Positions 1-8,962 of a stretch of 64,000 bases of DNA are shown one piece after another (within the stretch, counting starts at the first letter, position 1; every line of letters starts with the position of its first letter). Made by a program: the position numbers and the translations under genes. The DNA is from Pricia antarctica (GTDB lineage Bacteria; Bacteroidota; Bacteroidia; Flavobacteriales; Flavobacteriaceae): the NCBI GenBank assembly GCA_011050085.1, contig DRGL01000064.1, positions 54,725 to 118,724 on the forward strand. Direction: 5' to 3'. The notes beneath the pieces were generated by a model. The model saw only the letters and a program-made list of their open reading frames with translations, did no database searches and had not been told where the DNA came from.

Positions 1-72
1 AAATTAGCAAAAACCAACAAAATTTATCCAAAATTTTCATCGAAAGAAAGCGTTGAGAAGGTAAATAAATGA
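1..72 (+). CDS. 3' end of an unidentified gene
   Basis: The window opens inside an open frame whose last 23 codons end in a TGA at 70-72. The tail is Lys-rich and hydrophilic (ends in VEKVNK). Only this C-terminal piece is visible, so no family can be named. The stop overlaps the ATG of the next short ORF in an ATGA arrangement, which is the main reason to believe both are real. Confidence 0.4.
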   Translation, partial: KLAKTNKIYPKFSSKESVEKVNK

Positions 73-161
73 GTAAAAATAAAAATCTCAGACAAATTAC
101 AACGAAAATACACGAGTTTGTGCTTGAGCTAATCCCTAATGCTGTATTAACGAAATATTAA
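69..161 (+). CDS. Small ORF of 30 codons, translationally coupled to the preceding gene
   Basis: This 30-codon ORF begins at an ATG overlapping the upstream TGA by 4 nt and stops at 159-161. It is basic at the N terminus and has a short amphipathic middle (IHEFVLELIPNAVLTKY). No family is recognised. The ATGA overlap favours translation, but the length is within reach of chance, so this is a tentative call. Confidence 0.3.
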   Translation: MSKNKNLRQITTKIHEFVLELIPNAVLTKY

Positions 162-227
162 CGTTATGAGCGCTTAGACCAATTCAGAGAAGCGTTCTAT
201 TGCTTAACTTTGAGATAAAAGAAAAAA

Positions 228-944
228 ATGCTATTTAAAAGAACGAACATCGAAGAGAAACTAAAGCATCTTAAGAGAGATGAAGAAGTTTTCAAATCCA
301 TTTTAAGGGAGGTACAAAACATTCTAAATGCCGATTCCTTATCCAGGGAACGGATTGAAAGTACTATTAGCGGAGGTAAGGATGCTAACGCAAATGCATT
401 CGATTTTGAACTTCTAGATTCGGAACAGATCTATCATATCGACCAAATTAAAAAAATATGCATAGATTATCGCCTGCGATTTTTGCATTCCAAATACTTT
501 AAAGGGGAGATTCCTGCGGAAGCAATTTCCAAGATAAAACATCTTGAAAAAGAGCACGATTTGGAGGTAAAAGGTTTCAAAATTATTGCACCATCGAAAC
601 TTTTTAAATTAGAGGATAAAGATGATCCACTTCTTTTTGCCCCCATTGGAAATAATTATTTTTATCTGGTCCATAAATGGGGGAATGACCTTCATCCATT
701 ACGAAAATGGCTTATGTGGCCATTTAAAAGTGTTGTGAACCTAACTTTGCTAACCGTAGTTATTAGCTATTTTATAACAACGCTGGTACCTCAAGGCCTC
801 TTCTCGAAAAGTAGTTCGAGCGCGGAGTTCTGGATAGTTTTCTTTTTTATGTTCAAATCTATTGCCTCGGTTATAATTTTCTACGGCTTTGCTTTAGGGA
901 AAAATTTTAACCCTGCAATTTGGAACAGTAAATATTTTAACTAG
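228..944 (+). CDS. Conserved-looking two-TM membrane protein, function unknown
   Basis: The 238-residue product has a charged, mostly helical cytosolic-looking N-terminal part (about 1-160) followed by two hydrophobic segments at about 168-188 and 200-224. No catalytic motif is visible. The pattern suggests an inner-membrane protein with a large soluble N-terminal domain. It ends just before a strong hairpin terminator and faces the convergent lipoprotein gene. I do not recognise the family. Confidence 0.7.
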   Translation: MLFKRTNIEEKLKHLKRDEEVFKSILREVQNILNADSLSRERIESTISGGKDANANAFDFELLDSEQIYHIDQIKKICIDYRLRFLHSKYFKGEIPAEAISKIKHLEKEHDLEVKGFKIIAPSKLFKLEDKDDPLLFAPIGNNYFYLVHKWGNDLHPLRKWLMWPFKSVVNLTLLTVVISYFITTLVPQGLFSKSSSSAEFWIVFFFMFKSIASVIIFYGFALGKNFNPAIWNSKYFN

Positions 945-977
945 GCGTCTTATTATAAGAATTAGCTTACTAAAAAG

Positions 978-1005
978 GCATCCTACTTCCAAAGGATGCT
1001 TTTTT
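978..1005. terminator. Bidirectional intrinsic terminator
   Basis: A GCATCC/GGATGC stem (978-983 with 994-999) is flanked by an A-run on the left and a T-run on the right. It sits between convergent genes ending at 944 and 1024, so it can end transcription from both sides. Confidence 0.8.
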
Positions 1006-1023
1006 AGTTTATTTACCTTGAAT

Positions 1024-2163
1024 TCAATTGAAATAAATGGCGTATGGAATTCCATCTAAATCAAGATTTCCTTCAAATTTAGGTTGTGGGACGGGATTTA
1101 TTCTTAGGAGTCCTCCTTTATCACCGTTAACCGATTTCTTATATCCCACTAATAAAAGGTTATTGTCTTCATCATAATGAACCATGGTGGTATTCTCAAT
1201 TTCAAATTCAAATTTAAGTTGCGCTTCCGTTAAAAAGTTTTCAAAGGCATAAAGTACTGCTGAATTTTTATTGAAATCGTATACGGCGGGTATAGTAGTA
1301 TACGAGCTGAAAGTACCGGCTACCATTGCATAATACATAAGTCCATTACTGTCAAAATGCCGAAGCGCCGATTTTGTGAAGTTAGGGGCAGAACCTGGTC
1401 CATAATTAGTATATAAGAAAGTCATGGTTTTCCTGTCGATAGTAGTATGGAGTTCATCATATCCCACTATAATATCGCCATCTGGATTTTTGAATATATT
1501 TCTTGCATCGAAGCCGAGATTACCATTAAAAACTTCTGTCTTAGTGCTTGCGTCGATAACAATTAGCTTATGCTCACCGGATACATCTTCATCGAGACTA
1601 AGAATGAACAGTCTGTTGTCTGAGAAAGTTAGTCCTACCGGATTATATTTAAGTGAAATATCTACATAAGTATTTTGATTATCTGTGATATCGATAGCCC
1701 TTACAGCAAAATCGGTAAGTTTTGCATCAACCTCCTTTTCATAAGCTACGTAAATGTTATCACCGCCCTTTACGATAGCCTTTGGAATAAGGGAGCAAGT
1801 ACCTAGGTCTTCAAACACTTCATAGCTTTCGGAACTATCGTCTTTAAAATTATGAATAGTTACGGTGCCGGTACAGCTTGAATTTTTGTGATACATGGTC
1901 AATATGGAACCATCTTCTGATATTAAAAGCGGTTCGAATCTACTGGTAAAACTACTTCCACCTTCGTTTAGAGTAAGGGTTTCTGCATCTCCATTTAAAT
2001 GAGTGCCTTTTAGTTCACCATTGGATTTTAATAACAGGGTATAATCTGCGGTACTTTTTTGATTGATTTTTGTTCCATCATTATCAGAATATTCTTCTGA
2101 TTTGCTACAGCCCATGACTCCAAGTGCCACAAAAGCATAGATAAAATTGTAGGTTTTCATCAT
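1024..2163 (-). CDS. Putative surface lipoprotein, propeller-like
   Basis: The N terminus is a lipoprotein signal (MMKTYNFIYAFVALGVMGCS) with the lipobox Cys at residue 19, so the mature protein is probably lipid-anchored in the envelope. The rest (379 residues in all) is rich in beta-strand repeats with Asp/Gly/Asn turns, resembling the blades of secreted beta-propeller proteins such as YncE-like proteins. That fold is an inference from the pattern. No enzyme motif was found. It stands alone between two minus/plus neighbours, with a 190-bp gap before the ABC-F gene. Confidence 0.65.
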   Translation of the reverse strand: MMKTYNFIYAFVALGVMGCSKSEEYSDNDGTKINQKSTADYTLLLKSNGELKGTHLNGDAETLTLNEGGSSFTSRFEPLLISEDGSILTMYHKNSSCTGTVTIHNFKDDSSESYEVFEDLGTCSLIPKAIVKGGDNIYVAYEKEVDAKLTDFAVRAIDITDNQNTYVDISLKYNPVGLTFSDNRLFILSLDEDVSGEHKLIVIDASTKTEVFNGNLGFDARNIFKNPDGDIIVGYDELHTTIDRKTMTFLYTNYGPGSAPNFTKSALRHFDSNGLMYYAMVAGTFSSYTTIPAVYDFNKNSAVLYAFENFLTEAQLKFEFEIENTTMVHYDEDNNLLLVGYKKSVNGDKGGLLRINPVPQPKFEGNLDLDGIPYAIYFN

Positions 2164-2356
2164 TTCGCAATTTGGGTTTAACGAATTTTAGCCAATATTG
2201 AGCATCTATTCATTTTCGACCCAATTATAGGTATAGGGACGTTTTGTACTCTTAAAATCCAAAGTCGGACTAATCACGATAGTGAACGTACTGGGTTGAA
2301 TTATATAGAATATAAAACGGAAATCGAATGTCGAACAAATGTCAAGAAACGCTGTT

Positions 2357-3985
2357 TTAGGCAGGTTCAGCGTACATTTTTTCGCGCTGTTCCCGCAATG
2401 TCTTGTCGGACATGTATTCTTCGAACGTCAAATATCTATCGATATTGCCCTTTGGCGTCAACTCGATGATTCTGTCGGCAACGGTCTGTGCGAACTCGTG
2501 ATCATGGGTGGTCAAGAGAACAGTTCCTTTGAAGTTTTTCAGGGAATTGTTGAAAGCAGTGATACTTTCAAGATCAAGGTGATTGGTAGGTTCGTCAAGC
2601 ATTAGCACATTGGCGCGAAGCATCATCATTCGGCTTAACATACAACGTACTTTTTCGCCTCCTGATAGCACTGTGCATTTTTTTAAGGCTTCTTCCCCAC
2701 TGAAAAGCATCTTACCCAAAAATCCACGGATGTATACTTCTTCGCGCTCTTCTTCAGTTTTGGCCCATTGGCGCAACCAATCTACCAAACTTACGTTCGT
2801 TTCGAAAAAGCGGGAATTATCGGCAGGTAAGTAAGATTGGTTTGTTGTGATGCCCCATTGCAACGTACCGGCATCTGCTCTTCTATTGCCATTTATGATT
2901 TCATAGAAAGCACTAGTTGCTCTTGAATCCTTTGAAATGACAGCCACTTTATCGCCTTTGGCCAAGTTTATGTGTACATTATCAAAAAGCATTTCACCAT
3001 CTTCCGTAGAAGCGGAAAGGTTATCAATGTTGAGAATCTGATCGCCCGCCTCACGTTCCCTTTCGAAGATTATTGCCGGATATCTTCTGCTTGAGGGTTT
3101 GATATCTTCAACCTTGAGCTTAGAGAGCATTTTCTTTCTCGAAGTGGCCTGTTTACTTTTGGCAACGTTAGCGCTGAACCTGGCAATAAATTCTTGTAGT
3201 TCTTTCGCTTTTTCTTCAGATTTTTTGTTCTGTTGCGCTCGTTGGCGAGCTGCTAACTGACTGCTCTCGTACCAAAATGTATAATTACCTGAGTATAAAT
3301 TCATCTTACCAAAATCTATGTCGGCGATATGGGTACAAACCGAATCCAAAAAGTGTCGGTCGTGAGAGACAACGATAACCGTATTCTCATAATTGGCCAA
3401 GAAATTCTCTAGCCAGTTAATAGTTTCATAATCCAAATCGTTGGTTGGCTCATCCATTATTAGAACATCTGGATTTCCAAACAAAGCTTGCGCTAAAAGT
3501 ACGCGTACCTTCAACTTTGAATCCATTTCACCCATGGTCGTATGGTGCAAATCTTCTTGTATACCCAAGTTCGATAAAAGTGCGGCAGCAGCGCTTTCGG
3601 CATTCCAACCGTCCATTTCTTCAAACTTAACTTGCAGCTCTCCTATTTTATCGGCATTTGCGTCGGTATAATCCGCATAAAGGGCATCAATTTCCTGCTT
3701 TATAGTGAATAGGGGCTTGTTGCCCATAACAACAGTTTCTAAAACGGTAGAACCATCATGGGCATTATGCTCTTGTTCTAAAATAGACATCCTTTTTCCA
3801 GGCTCAAGATGTACATGACCCGAAGTAGGATCGATTTGTCCGGATAAAATTTTGAGGAAAGTTGACTTACCCGCCCCGTTAGCCCCTATTACTCCATAAC
3901 AATTACCTTGGACAAAAGTTACGTTCACTTCATCGAATAGGATTCTTTTTCCAAATTGGACAGATAAATTTGATACGGACAACAT
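2357..3985 (-). CDS. ABC-F family ATPase (YbiT/EttA-like)
   Basis: ABC-F proteins are soluble tandem-ATPase factors that act on the ribosome, adjusting translation or protecting it. Two ABC domains are present in 542 residues with no membrane segments. Domain 1 has Walker A GANGAGKST (about 34-42) and Walker B with DEPTNDLD. A Lys/Arg-rich linker (about 240-310) matches the ABC-F inter-domain arm. Domain 2 keeps the signature LSGGEKV and DEPTNHLD, but its P-loop is degenerate (around ISKDSRATSAF), so only one site would bind ATP classically. The first signature is also non-standard (MGEMDSK). It is a monocistronic gene with a TAnnTTTG promoter element at 4009-4016. Confidence 0.93.
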   Translation of the reverse strand: MLSVSNLSVQFGKRILFDEVNVTFVQGNCYGVIGANGAGKSTFLKILSGQIDPTSGHVHLEPGKRMSILEQEHNAHDGSTVLETVVMGNKPLFTIKQEIDALYADYTDANADKIGELQVKFEEMDGWNAESAAAALLSNLGIQEDLHHTTMGEMDSKLKVRVLLAQALFGNPDVLIMDEPTNDLDYETINWLENFLANYENTVIVVSHDRHFLDSVCTHIADIDFGKMNLYSGNYTFWYESSQLAARQRAQQNKKSEEKAKELQEFIARFSANVAKSKQATSRKKMLSKLKVEDIKPSSRRYPAIIFEREREAGDQILNIDNLSASTEDGEMLFDNVHINLAKGDKVAVISKDSRATSAFYEIINGNRRADAGTLQWGITTNQSYLPADNSRFFETNVSLVDWLRQWAKTEEEREEVYIRGFLGKMLFSGEEALKKCTVLSGGEKVRCMLSRMMMLRANVLMLDEPTNHLDLESITAFNNSLKNFKGTVLLTTHDHEFAQTVADRIIELTPKGNIDRYLTFEEYMSDKTLREQREKMYAEPA

Positions 3986-4008
3986 AGTTCTTCATTTAAA
4001 AATTCGTG

Positions 4009-4016
4009 CAAAAATA
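4009..4016 (-). promoter_or_regulatory. Candidate -7 promoter element for the ABC-F gene
   Basis: On the minus strand the sequence reads TATTTTTG, matching the Bacteroidota -7 consensus TAnnTTTG, about 24 nt before the ABC-F ATG. A clear -33 TTG at the ideal distance is not visible. Confidence 0.5.
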
Positions 4017-4164
4017 CAAATTTTTCACCGTCCGCACCCACTGAACAGGACTGATATGCATTTCATCGAAAGGCTTCTAGAGCGGCGCTTAGTTTTAACT
4101 AGCTATTAACAGCACCCAGTATTTCGGTTACGTATTTTTGATAATACAACACGGCTACTCAACT

Positions 4165-5553
4165 ATGCTCAAACCCTTTTTCTACAGCTTACTTATTATC
4201 CTATCCGCATGCGGAGATGGCGGTAAAAATTCATCAGCAACTTATTTTGCGGGTGAAATAGTTAACCCTACCGATGACTATGTTGTATTGTTCAGTGGCG
4301 ACGTTGCCATCGACTCCGTTAAGTTGGATAACCAGAACAGATTTTCCTTTGTATTAGACTCTATTACGGAGGGGTTATATCATTTCAACCATAATCCTGA
4401 ACTCCAGTATGTGTTTTTAAGTCAAGGAGATAGCCTTGTCATTCGCTTAAATACCTTATACTTTGACGAATCCCTGATTTTCTCAGGAAAAGGTGAAGAA
4501 ATCAATAATTTTTTACTGGATAGATTTTTACAGCATGAAGAGGAGTCCCCTATGATACGTGCCCTTTATCAGTTGGAAGGGGAAGCTTTCGAGGATAAAA
4601 TCGATTCCCTTATTAACGACGGTCTCACTGATCTTACCGATCTTAATAAAGAAGGGATACTTTCTGAAAAGGAAGAAAAAATAGGTAGGGCAAGCATTGT
4701 ATATCACTATGATATTTTTAAAGAGGAATATCCCTTTAAACACAAAAGACGTACCGGCCACAAGGCCACCTCAAAATTACCTGACGGATTTTATGATTAT
4801 AGAAAATCATTAAATTTTAATGATAAGGATTTGACTTATCTAAGGCCTTACTATAATTACATGATCAATCATGTAGGTAACTTATCTTATATGGCCTGTA
4901 CAAATGGTTGTGGAAATAATGATACCATAGTTCGAAACCAACTTCATTTCAATAAACACAAGTTAAAGTTTATAGATAGTTTGGTCCAGGAGAAAGAGCT
5001 TAAAGATAATTTGTATCGGTACGTTGCAATAGACTATTTAGTAAACGTTCATGATTCACAGGAAAATAATAAAGCGTTTATCGACATCTTCCACAACGTA
5101 TCAGGTAATAACCGCCACATGGAGGAAATAAATACCTTATATGAAGGCATTCAAAATCTTCAGCCCCAAAAAATGATTCCGGATGTTGCGCTAAAAAACA
5201 TAAGTGGACAAGTTGTTTCATTGCAAGATATCGCCAATGACAAAAAGGAAAAAACCGTATTCTATTTCTGGACCGGTACCGATCGAAGACATTTTGAAAA
5301 TATTAGCAAAAGGGTGGCACGCCTATCGTCTGAAAATCCAAAATTCGCCTTCATCGGTATCAATGTAAAAACGGACGAAAATAATTGGAAGGCGCTAGTT
5401 CAAAATTCGGAACTGGATATTGCGCAGCAGTTTCGATCAGACGATTTTGATACGCTAACTAAAGCTTTGGTCGTTTTTCCTTTGAACAAATGTATCATTA
5501 CCAAGGATAATATGATTGTGGACGCCTTCGCCAATATTTATCAAACGTTTTAA
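4165..5553 (+). CDS. Lipoprotein with a thioredoxin-like (TlpA-type) C-terminal domain lacking CxxC
   Basis: I choose the ATG at 4165, since it gives a compact lipoprotein signal (MLKPFFYSLLIILSACG); an in-frame start at 4138 would add nine residues in front. The N-terminal region resembles the beta-sandwich DUF4369-type domain that precedes TlpA/ResA-like thioredoxin folds in Bacteroidota. The C-terminal part (about the last 125 residues) has the TlpA pattern (PDVALKNISGQVVSLQDI, then TVFYFWTGT), but the redox CxxC is replaced by WTGT. It therefore cannot be a normal thiol-disulfide reductase and is probably a structural or binding relative. It ends in a strong terminator. Confidence 0.7.
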   Translation: MLKPFFYSLLIILSACGDGGKNSSATYFAGEIVNPTDDYVVLFSGDVAIDSVKLDNQNRFSFVLDSITEGLYHFNHNPELQYVFLSQGDSLVIRLNTLYFDESLIFSGKGEEINNFLLDRFLQHEEESPMIRALYQLEGEAFEDKIDSLINDGLTDLTDLNKEGILSEKEEKIGRASIVYHYDIFKEEYPFKHKRRTGHKATSKLPDGFYDYRKSLNFNDKDLTYLRPYYNYMINHVGNLSYMACTNGCGNNDTIVRNQLHFNKHKLKFIDSLVQEKELKDNLYRYVAIDYLVNVHDSQENNKAFIDIFHNVSGNNRHMEEINTLYEGIQNLQPQKMIPDVALKNISGQVVSLQDIANDKKEKTVFYFWTGTDRRHFENISKRVARLSSENPKFAFIGINVKTDENNWKALVQNSELDIAQQFRSDDFDTLTKALVVFPLNKCIITKDNMIVDAFANIYQTF

Positions 5554-5601
5554 ATTTTGAAGTAAAGAACATTATAATCAAGAAGGATAAATAAATAAGA
5601 A

Positions 5602-5637
5602 GGAGGAAACATCAACTTGACGTTTCCTCCTTTTTTA
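5602..5637 (+). terminator. Intrinsic terminator
   Basis: A nine-pair stem GGAGGAAAC/GTTTCCTCC (5602-5610 with 5622-5630) is followed by TTTTTTATTTT. It lies 50 nt after the lipoprotein gene ending at 5553. Confidence 0.9.
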
Positions 5638-5724
5638 TTTTAGCATAATTTGAAAAACTTTTAGTAAAGCTTTCAAATTTTAATAATGCTATATAAATTT
5701 TTAACATTAATAACCCCTACTGAT

Positions 5725-6378
5725 TTAGTTTCCTTTATTGTAATCAGCCAAGAATTTTTCAAGACCGCTATCGGTTAAAGGGTGCTTTAGCAAGCCTTTA
5801 ATTGAAGATAAACTTCCAGTCATTACATCCGCACCAATTTTGGCACAGTTAATTATGTGCATAGTGTGACGTATAGAAGCGGCTAATATTTGTGTCTCAT
5901 AGCCGTAATTGTCATAGATGTGTCGAATTTCTGCGATTAGGTTTAAACCGTCTGTAGAAATATCGTCCAATCGACCTATAAAAGGAGAAACATAGGTGGC
6001 ACCTGCCTTTGCGGCCAATAACGCCTGACCAGCGGAAAAGACCAAGGTACAGTTCGTGCGGATACCATTATCGGAGAAATGCTTTAAAGCCCTTACCCCA
6101 TCTTCGATCATTGGCACTTTTACTACAATCTGACCATGGAGTTCGGCTAGTTGCTCACCTTCTTTAACAATTTCATCATAATCAGTAGAAATGACCTCGG
6201 CAGATACATCGCCGTCCACAATATCGCAAATCGCAACATAATGCTTTAAGATATTGTCCCTTCCCGTAATACCTTCTTTAGCCATTAAAGAAGGGTTGGT
6301 AGTTACCCCGTCTAAAACACCAAGTTCTTGTGCCTCTCGTATCTCGTCTAAATTTGCTGTGTCTATAAAAAATTTCAT
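5725..6378 (-). CDS. tal: Transaldolase, short (TalC/Fsa-like) subfamily
   Basis: The 217-residue product is the short class of transaldolase, moving a dihydroxyacetone unit between sugar phosphates in the non-oxidative pentose-phosphate pathway in the cytosol. It starts with the family hallmark [13 protein letters not shown], has [13 protein letters not shown] at about 24-36, and carries the Schiff-base Lys at residue 87 (VVKVPM). The length fits the TalC/Fsa group (about 215). Fructose-6-phosphate aldolase activity cannot be excluded from sequence. It is followed, 70 bp upstream on the same strand, by an SDR gene and may share its transcript. Confidence 0.93.
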   Translation of the reverse strand: MKFFIDTANLDEIREAQELGVLDGVTTNPSLMAKEGITGRDNILKHYVAICDIVDGDVSAEVISTDYDEIVKEGEQLAELHGQIVVKVPMIEDGVRALKHFSDNGIRTNCTLVFSAGQALLAAKAGATYVSPFIGRLDDISTDGLNLIAEIRHIYDNYGYETQILAASIRHTMHIINCAKIGADVMTGSLSSIKGLLKHPLTDSGLEKFLADYNKGN

Positions 6379-6450
6379 GCTAGTTATTTAATAGGATTAA
6401 TATGATTTTGGAATGAGAAAGTATTCCACTTAAAAATGAGTCTTGTAAAA

Positions 6451-7260
6451 TTACAATTTATAATGCTTAAGCAGGAGTTTCTCGTAGATTTTATCGGGCA
6501 ATATACGTTTTAGAAATATTGATGTTTTCTGAAGCTTGTCCCCTACCCTGTAATGCACCTTTGGTTTTTTGGTGCATATTATCGAGTAGACCTTTTTTGC
6601 CACGTCAATGGGATCCCCTGCATTATTGACATCATCATTGATCATTTTTAAGGTCTTACCATACGATTCGCTATAGGCAGAACGCTCTTTAATTGGCGCG
6701 TGATAGCGACTTGCCGCAATATTAGTAGCAAAATCGCCCGGGGCGATTGTTGTTACCTGTATGCCAAAACCTCTAACCTCCATCCGAAGTGCTTCGGAAA
6801 CAATATCCAATGCCCCCTTAGTTGCGGAATAGATGCCTCTGTATGGCAAACCCATTGCTCCGGCAATGGACGTAATATTTATAATAAGCCCTGAATTTTG
6901 CTTACGCATTTGGGGCAGAACACCCTTTGCCAAACGTATTGGGCCATTAAAATTTATATCAAAAGCTTTACTGATTTCAGTATCGGGAGTTTCTTCGATC
7001 GGACCTGTAATACCAACACCCGCGTTATTTATAAGTACATCGAGCCTACCCTCCCTCTTAAGGATTTTATCAATAGCCCTATCAATACTTTGTGTATCGG
7101 AAACATTAAGCTCTAAGAGTTCAAAACTGTCAAATTCCAGATGCTTAGACAAACTTCGTGTAGTGCCGTAAACTTTGAGACCTTTGGAGTGTAGATAAAG
7201 ACCTATGGATTTGCCGATACCGGAAGAACCTCCGGTAATGAAGACTACTTTTTGCTGCAT
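6451..7260 (-). CDS. SDR family oxidoreductase
   Basis: This is a classical short-chain dehydrogenase/reductase of 269 residues. It has the NAD(P) loop TGGSSGIG (about 9-16), the NNAG motif (78-81), catalytic Ser131 and the YSATK motif with Tyr144 and Lys148. An Arg (TTRSLSK) after the second strand hints at NADP preference. The basic C-terminal tail (ILKRILPDKIYEKLLLK) is common in SDRs acting on lipid-like or large hydrophobic substrates, but the substrate is not determined. It lies between the transaldolase and the SRP RNA gene, all on the minus strand. Confidence 0.9.
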   Translation of the reverse strand: MQQKVVFITGGSSGIGKSIGLYLHSKGLKVYGTTRSLSKHLEFDSFELLELNVSDTQSIDRAIDKILKREGRLDVLINNAGVGITGPIEETPDTEISKAFDINFNGPIRLAKGVLPQMRKQNSGLIINITSIAGAMGLPYRGIYSATKGALDIVSEALRMEVRGFGIQVTTIAPGDFATNIAASRYHAPIKERSAYSESYGKTLKMINDDVNNAGDPIDVAKKVYSIICTKKPKVHYRVGDKLQKTSIFLKRILPDKIYEKLLLKHYKL

Positions 7261-7290
7261 ACCGGTAGTTGCATATAAGGAATAAAAAAA

Positions 7291-7388
7291 TCGGCAAGCT
7301 ACCTACATCGCACCGCTACGACCGTATACCCTTGCTGCGTTCCCACCCTGGGGGATTCTACAGGAGCTGGTCGTGTAGGACTTGCCGA
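7291..7388 (-). ncRNA. ffs: Signal recognition particle RNA (4.5S, small bacterial type)
   Basis: On the minus strand the hallmark SRP domain IV loop appears (GGGAACGCAGCAAGGGTA), preceded by CCCCCAGGGT. The ends pair as TCGGCAAG/CTTGCCGA to close a single long hairpin of about 98 nt. It binds Ffh and targets membrane and exported proteins to the translocon. A T-run directly after 7291 (minus strand) serves as terminator, and a near-perfect Bacteroidota promoter precedes it. Confidence 0.95.
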
Positions 7389-7391
7389 CTG

Positions 7392-7421
7392 CAAATATAC
7401 GATCTTTTAATACTTTTACAA
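7392..7421 (-). promoter_or_regulatory. ffs promoter
   Basis: On the minus strand TTG (7421-7419) is followed by a 19-nt spacer and TATATTTG (7399-7392), matching the Bacteroidota sigma-ABfr consensus TTG-N19-TAnnTTTG. The start point it predicts coincides with the 5' end of the SRP RNA hairpin. This is the cleanest promoter in the window. Confidence 0.85.
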
Positions 7422-7467
7422 TAGTTTTGGTTAGAATTTCAATTCTAATTAATTCTTGGTAATTCGC

Positions 7468-7475
7468 TATTTTTG
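7468..7475 (+). promoter_or_regulatory. Candidate -7 element for the cyclotransferase operon
   Basis: TATTTTTG matches TAnnTTTG about 43 nt before the ATG at 7518. The upstream -33 part is weak. Confidence 0.45.
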
Positions 7476-7517
7476 TTGGCGAAATTCAAATTCACCTAAC
7501 CTATTTAGACGTAGCTA

Positions 7518-8570
7518 ATGACCTCCTTAAAATACTTATACTGCAGCGTGTTCCTAACCGTTTTCATGGCATGTGGCGGTGATAACAATCCTGCATCCCT
7601 GTTTGAAATCGAATTACCTAATAAACAGAAAAGCTTTGCACAGAACGAGAGTGTTACAGTAAATCTTAACAATAAAAAGAATAAAACCATTGGTCAAGTA
7701 ACTTATTCCATAGACGGTAAAGACCTGCCGGTATCGGATGGTAAGATTACATTAAATGTTCCCCATTTGGGCAACAAAATTTTGAAAGCTAACGTATCTT
7801 ATGATGAAAGCTCCGCAGAGATTTCAAAAGATATAAAAATCTTAGCGCCCAATGCACCTGAGATATACACCTATGAGATTATTAACGAATATCCACATGA
7901 TAATCGGGCCTATACCCAAGGTTTAGAATTTCATAACGATACACTTTATGAAAGTACTGGAAAAAATGGAAGATCTTCATTGAGGAGAGTAGACTTTAAA
8001 ACCGGGAAAGTACTTCAACAAGTAGACCTTGACAAAACGTATTTTGGAGAAGGCCTTACAATTCTAAATAACAAAATCTATATGCTAACGTGGAAAGCAG
8101 GAACAGGATTTGTATATAATCTCAAGGACTTCAAAAAAATCGATACGTTTCAGTATGGAAAAAGTAAGGAAGGTTGGGGACTCACCAACGATGGAAAAAG
8201 ACTTTATAAGAGCGACGGTACCGAAAAAATTTGGTTCTTGAATCCAGATACCCTAATAGAAGAAGATTATATCGAAACAGTAACAAATGCTTCTGTAAAT
8301 GATAGCGCCAATGAACTTGAGTATGTTGATGGTAAAATTTATGCCAATGTGTACCAAAAATCAGGGGTAATGATAATCGATGCCAAAAGTGGGGCTATCG
8401 AGGGTGTTGTCAATTTTGGTGGACTCAGCGATAAAGTAAAACACCATGCCACTTGGAGCGATACCGATAATGTGTTGAACGGCATCGCTTATCATCCAGA
8501 GCGAAAAACATTTTTTGTAACTGGTAAGGACTGGAATAAATTATTTGAGGTGAAAATCCAAAAAAAGTAA
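7518..8570 (+). CDS. Glutaminyl-peptide cyclotransferase (glutamine cyclotransferase) lipoprotein
   Basis: Glutamine cyclotransferases convert N-terminal Gln of peptides to pyroglutamate. The N terminus (MTSLKYLYCSVFLTVFMACGG) is a lipobox signal, so the enzyme is probably envelope-anchored. The C-terminal two thirds carries the family's propeller signatures: YTQGLEF, YESTG, FGEGL, GWGLTNDG, NELEYVDGKIY and LNGIAYHP. A roughly 110-residue N-terminal beta-rich extension precedes it. The stop shares one base with the next start (TAATG), indicating a two-gene operon with the thioesterase. A pyroglutamate-making enzyme fits with the 5-oxoprolinase operon elsewhere in the window, but the link is only inferred. 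Confidence 0.9.
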   Translation: MTSLKYLYCSVFLTVFMACGGDNNPASLFEIELPNKQKSFAQNESVTVNLNNKKNKTIGQVTYSIDGKDLPVSDGKITLNVPHLGNKILKANVSYDESSAEISKDIKILAPNAPEIYTYEIINEYPHDNRAYTQGLEFHNDTLYESTGKNGRSSLRRVDFKTGKVLQQVDLDKTYFGEGLTILNNKIYMLTWKAGTGFVYNLKDFKKIDTFQYGKSKEGWGLTNDGKRLYKSDGTEKIWFLNPDTLIEEDYIETVTNASVNDSANELEYVDGKIYANVYQKSGVMIIDAKSGAIEGVVNFGGLSDKVKHHATWSDTDNVLNGIAYHPERKTFFVTGKDWNKLFEVKIQKK

Positions 8571-8962
8571 TGGCTTCAAATTTTGAAATAAGCATTACCG
8601 TTACTCAAGATGATCTTGATGAGTTAGAGCATGTAAACAATGTAAGATATGTACAGTGGATACAGGACATCTCAAAAGAACATTGGTTGACCGTTGCTCC
8701 GGAAACCATGCGCGCTGGAGTAATTTGGGTAGTCATGCATCATAACATAAATTACAAGGCTTCGGCACAATTAGGTGATGTCATCAAGGCTCACACCTTT
8801 ATCGAAAAAAGTGGTGGCGCAACCTGTGTTCGTGTTGTTGAAATGCATAATGCAACAACAAATATACTATTGGTGCGCTCCAGTACAAAGTGGTGCCTAC
8901 TAAATGAGACAACCTTAAGGCCTACCCGTATTTCTGAACCTATAAAGCAACTATTTGAATAG
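8570..8962 (+). CDS. Acyl-CoA thioesterase, 4HBT hot-dog family
   Basis: The 130-residue single hot-dog domain has the YbgC/4HBT-type signature region DELEHVNNVRYVQWIQD near residues 17-33, with the Asp/His/Asn cluster used for thioester hydrolysis in this family. Its cytosolic role would be hydrolysing acyl-CoA; the chain preference is unknown. It starts inside the stop of the cyclotransferase gene (TAATG), so translation is likely coupled. The length is normal for the family. Confidence 0.88.
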   Translation: MASNFEISITVTQDDLDELEHVNNVRYVQWIQDISKEHWLTVAPETMRAGVIWVVMHHNINYKASAQLGDVIKAHTFIEKSGGATCVRVVEMHNATTNILLVRSSTKWCLLNETTLRPTRISEPIKQLFE

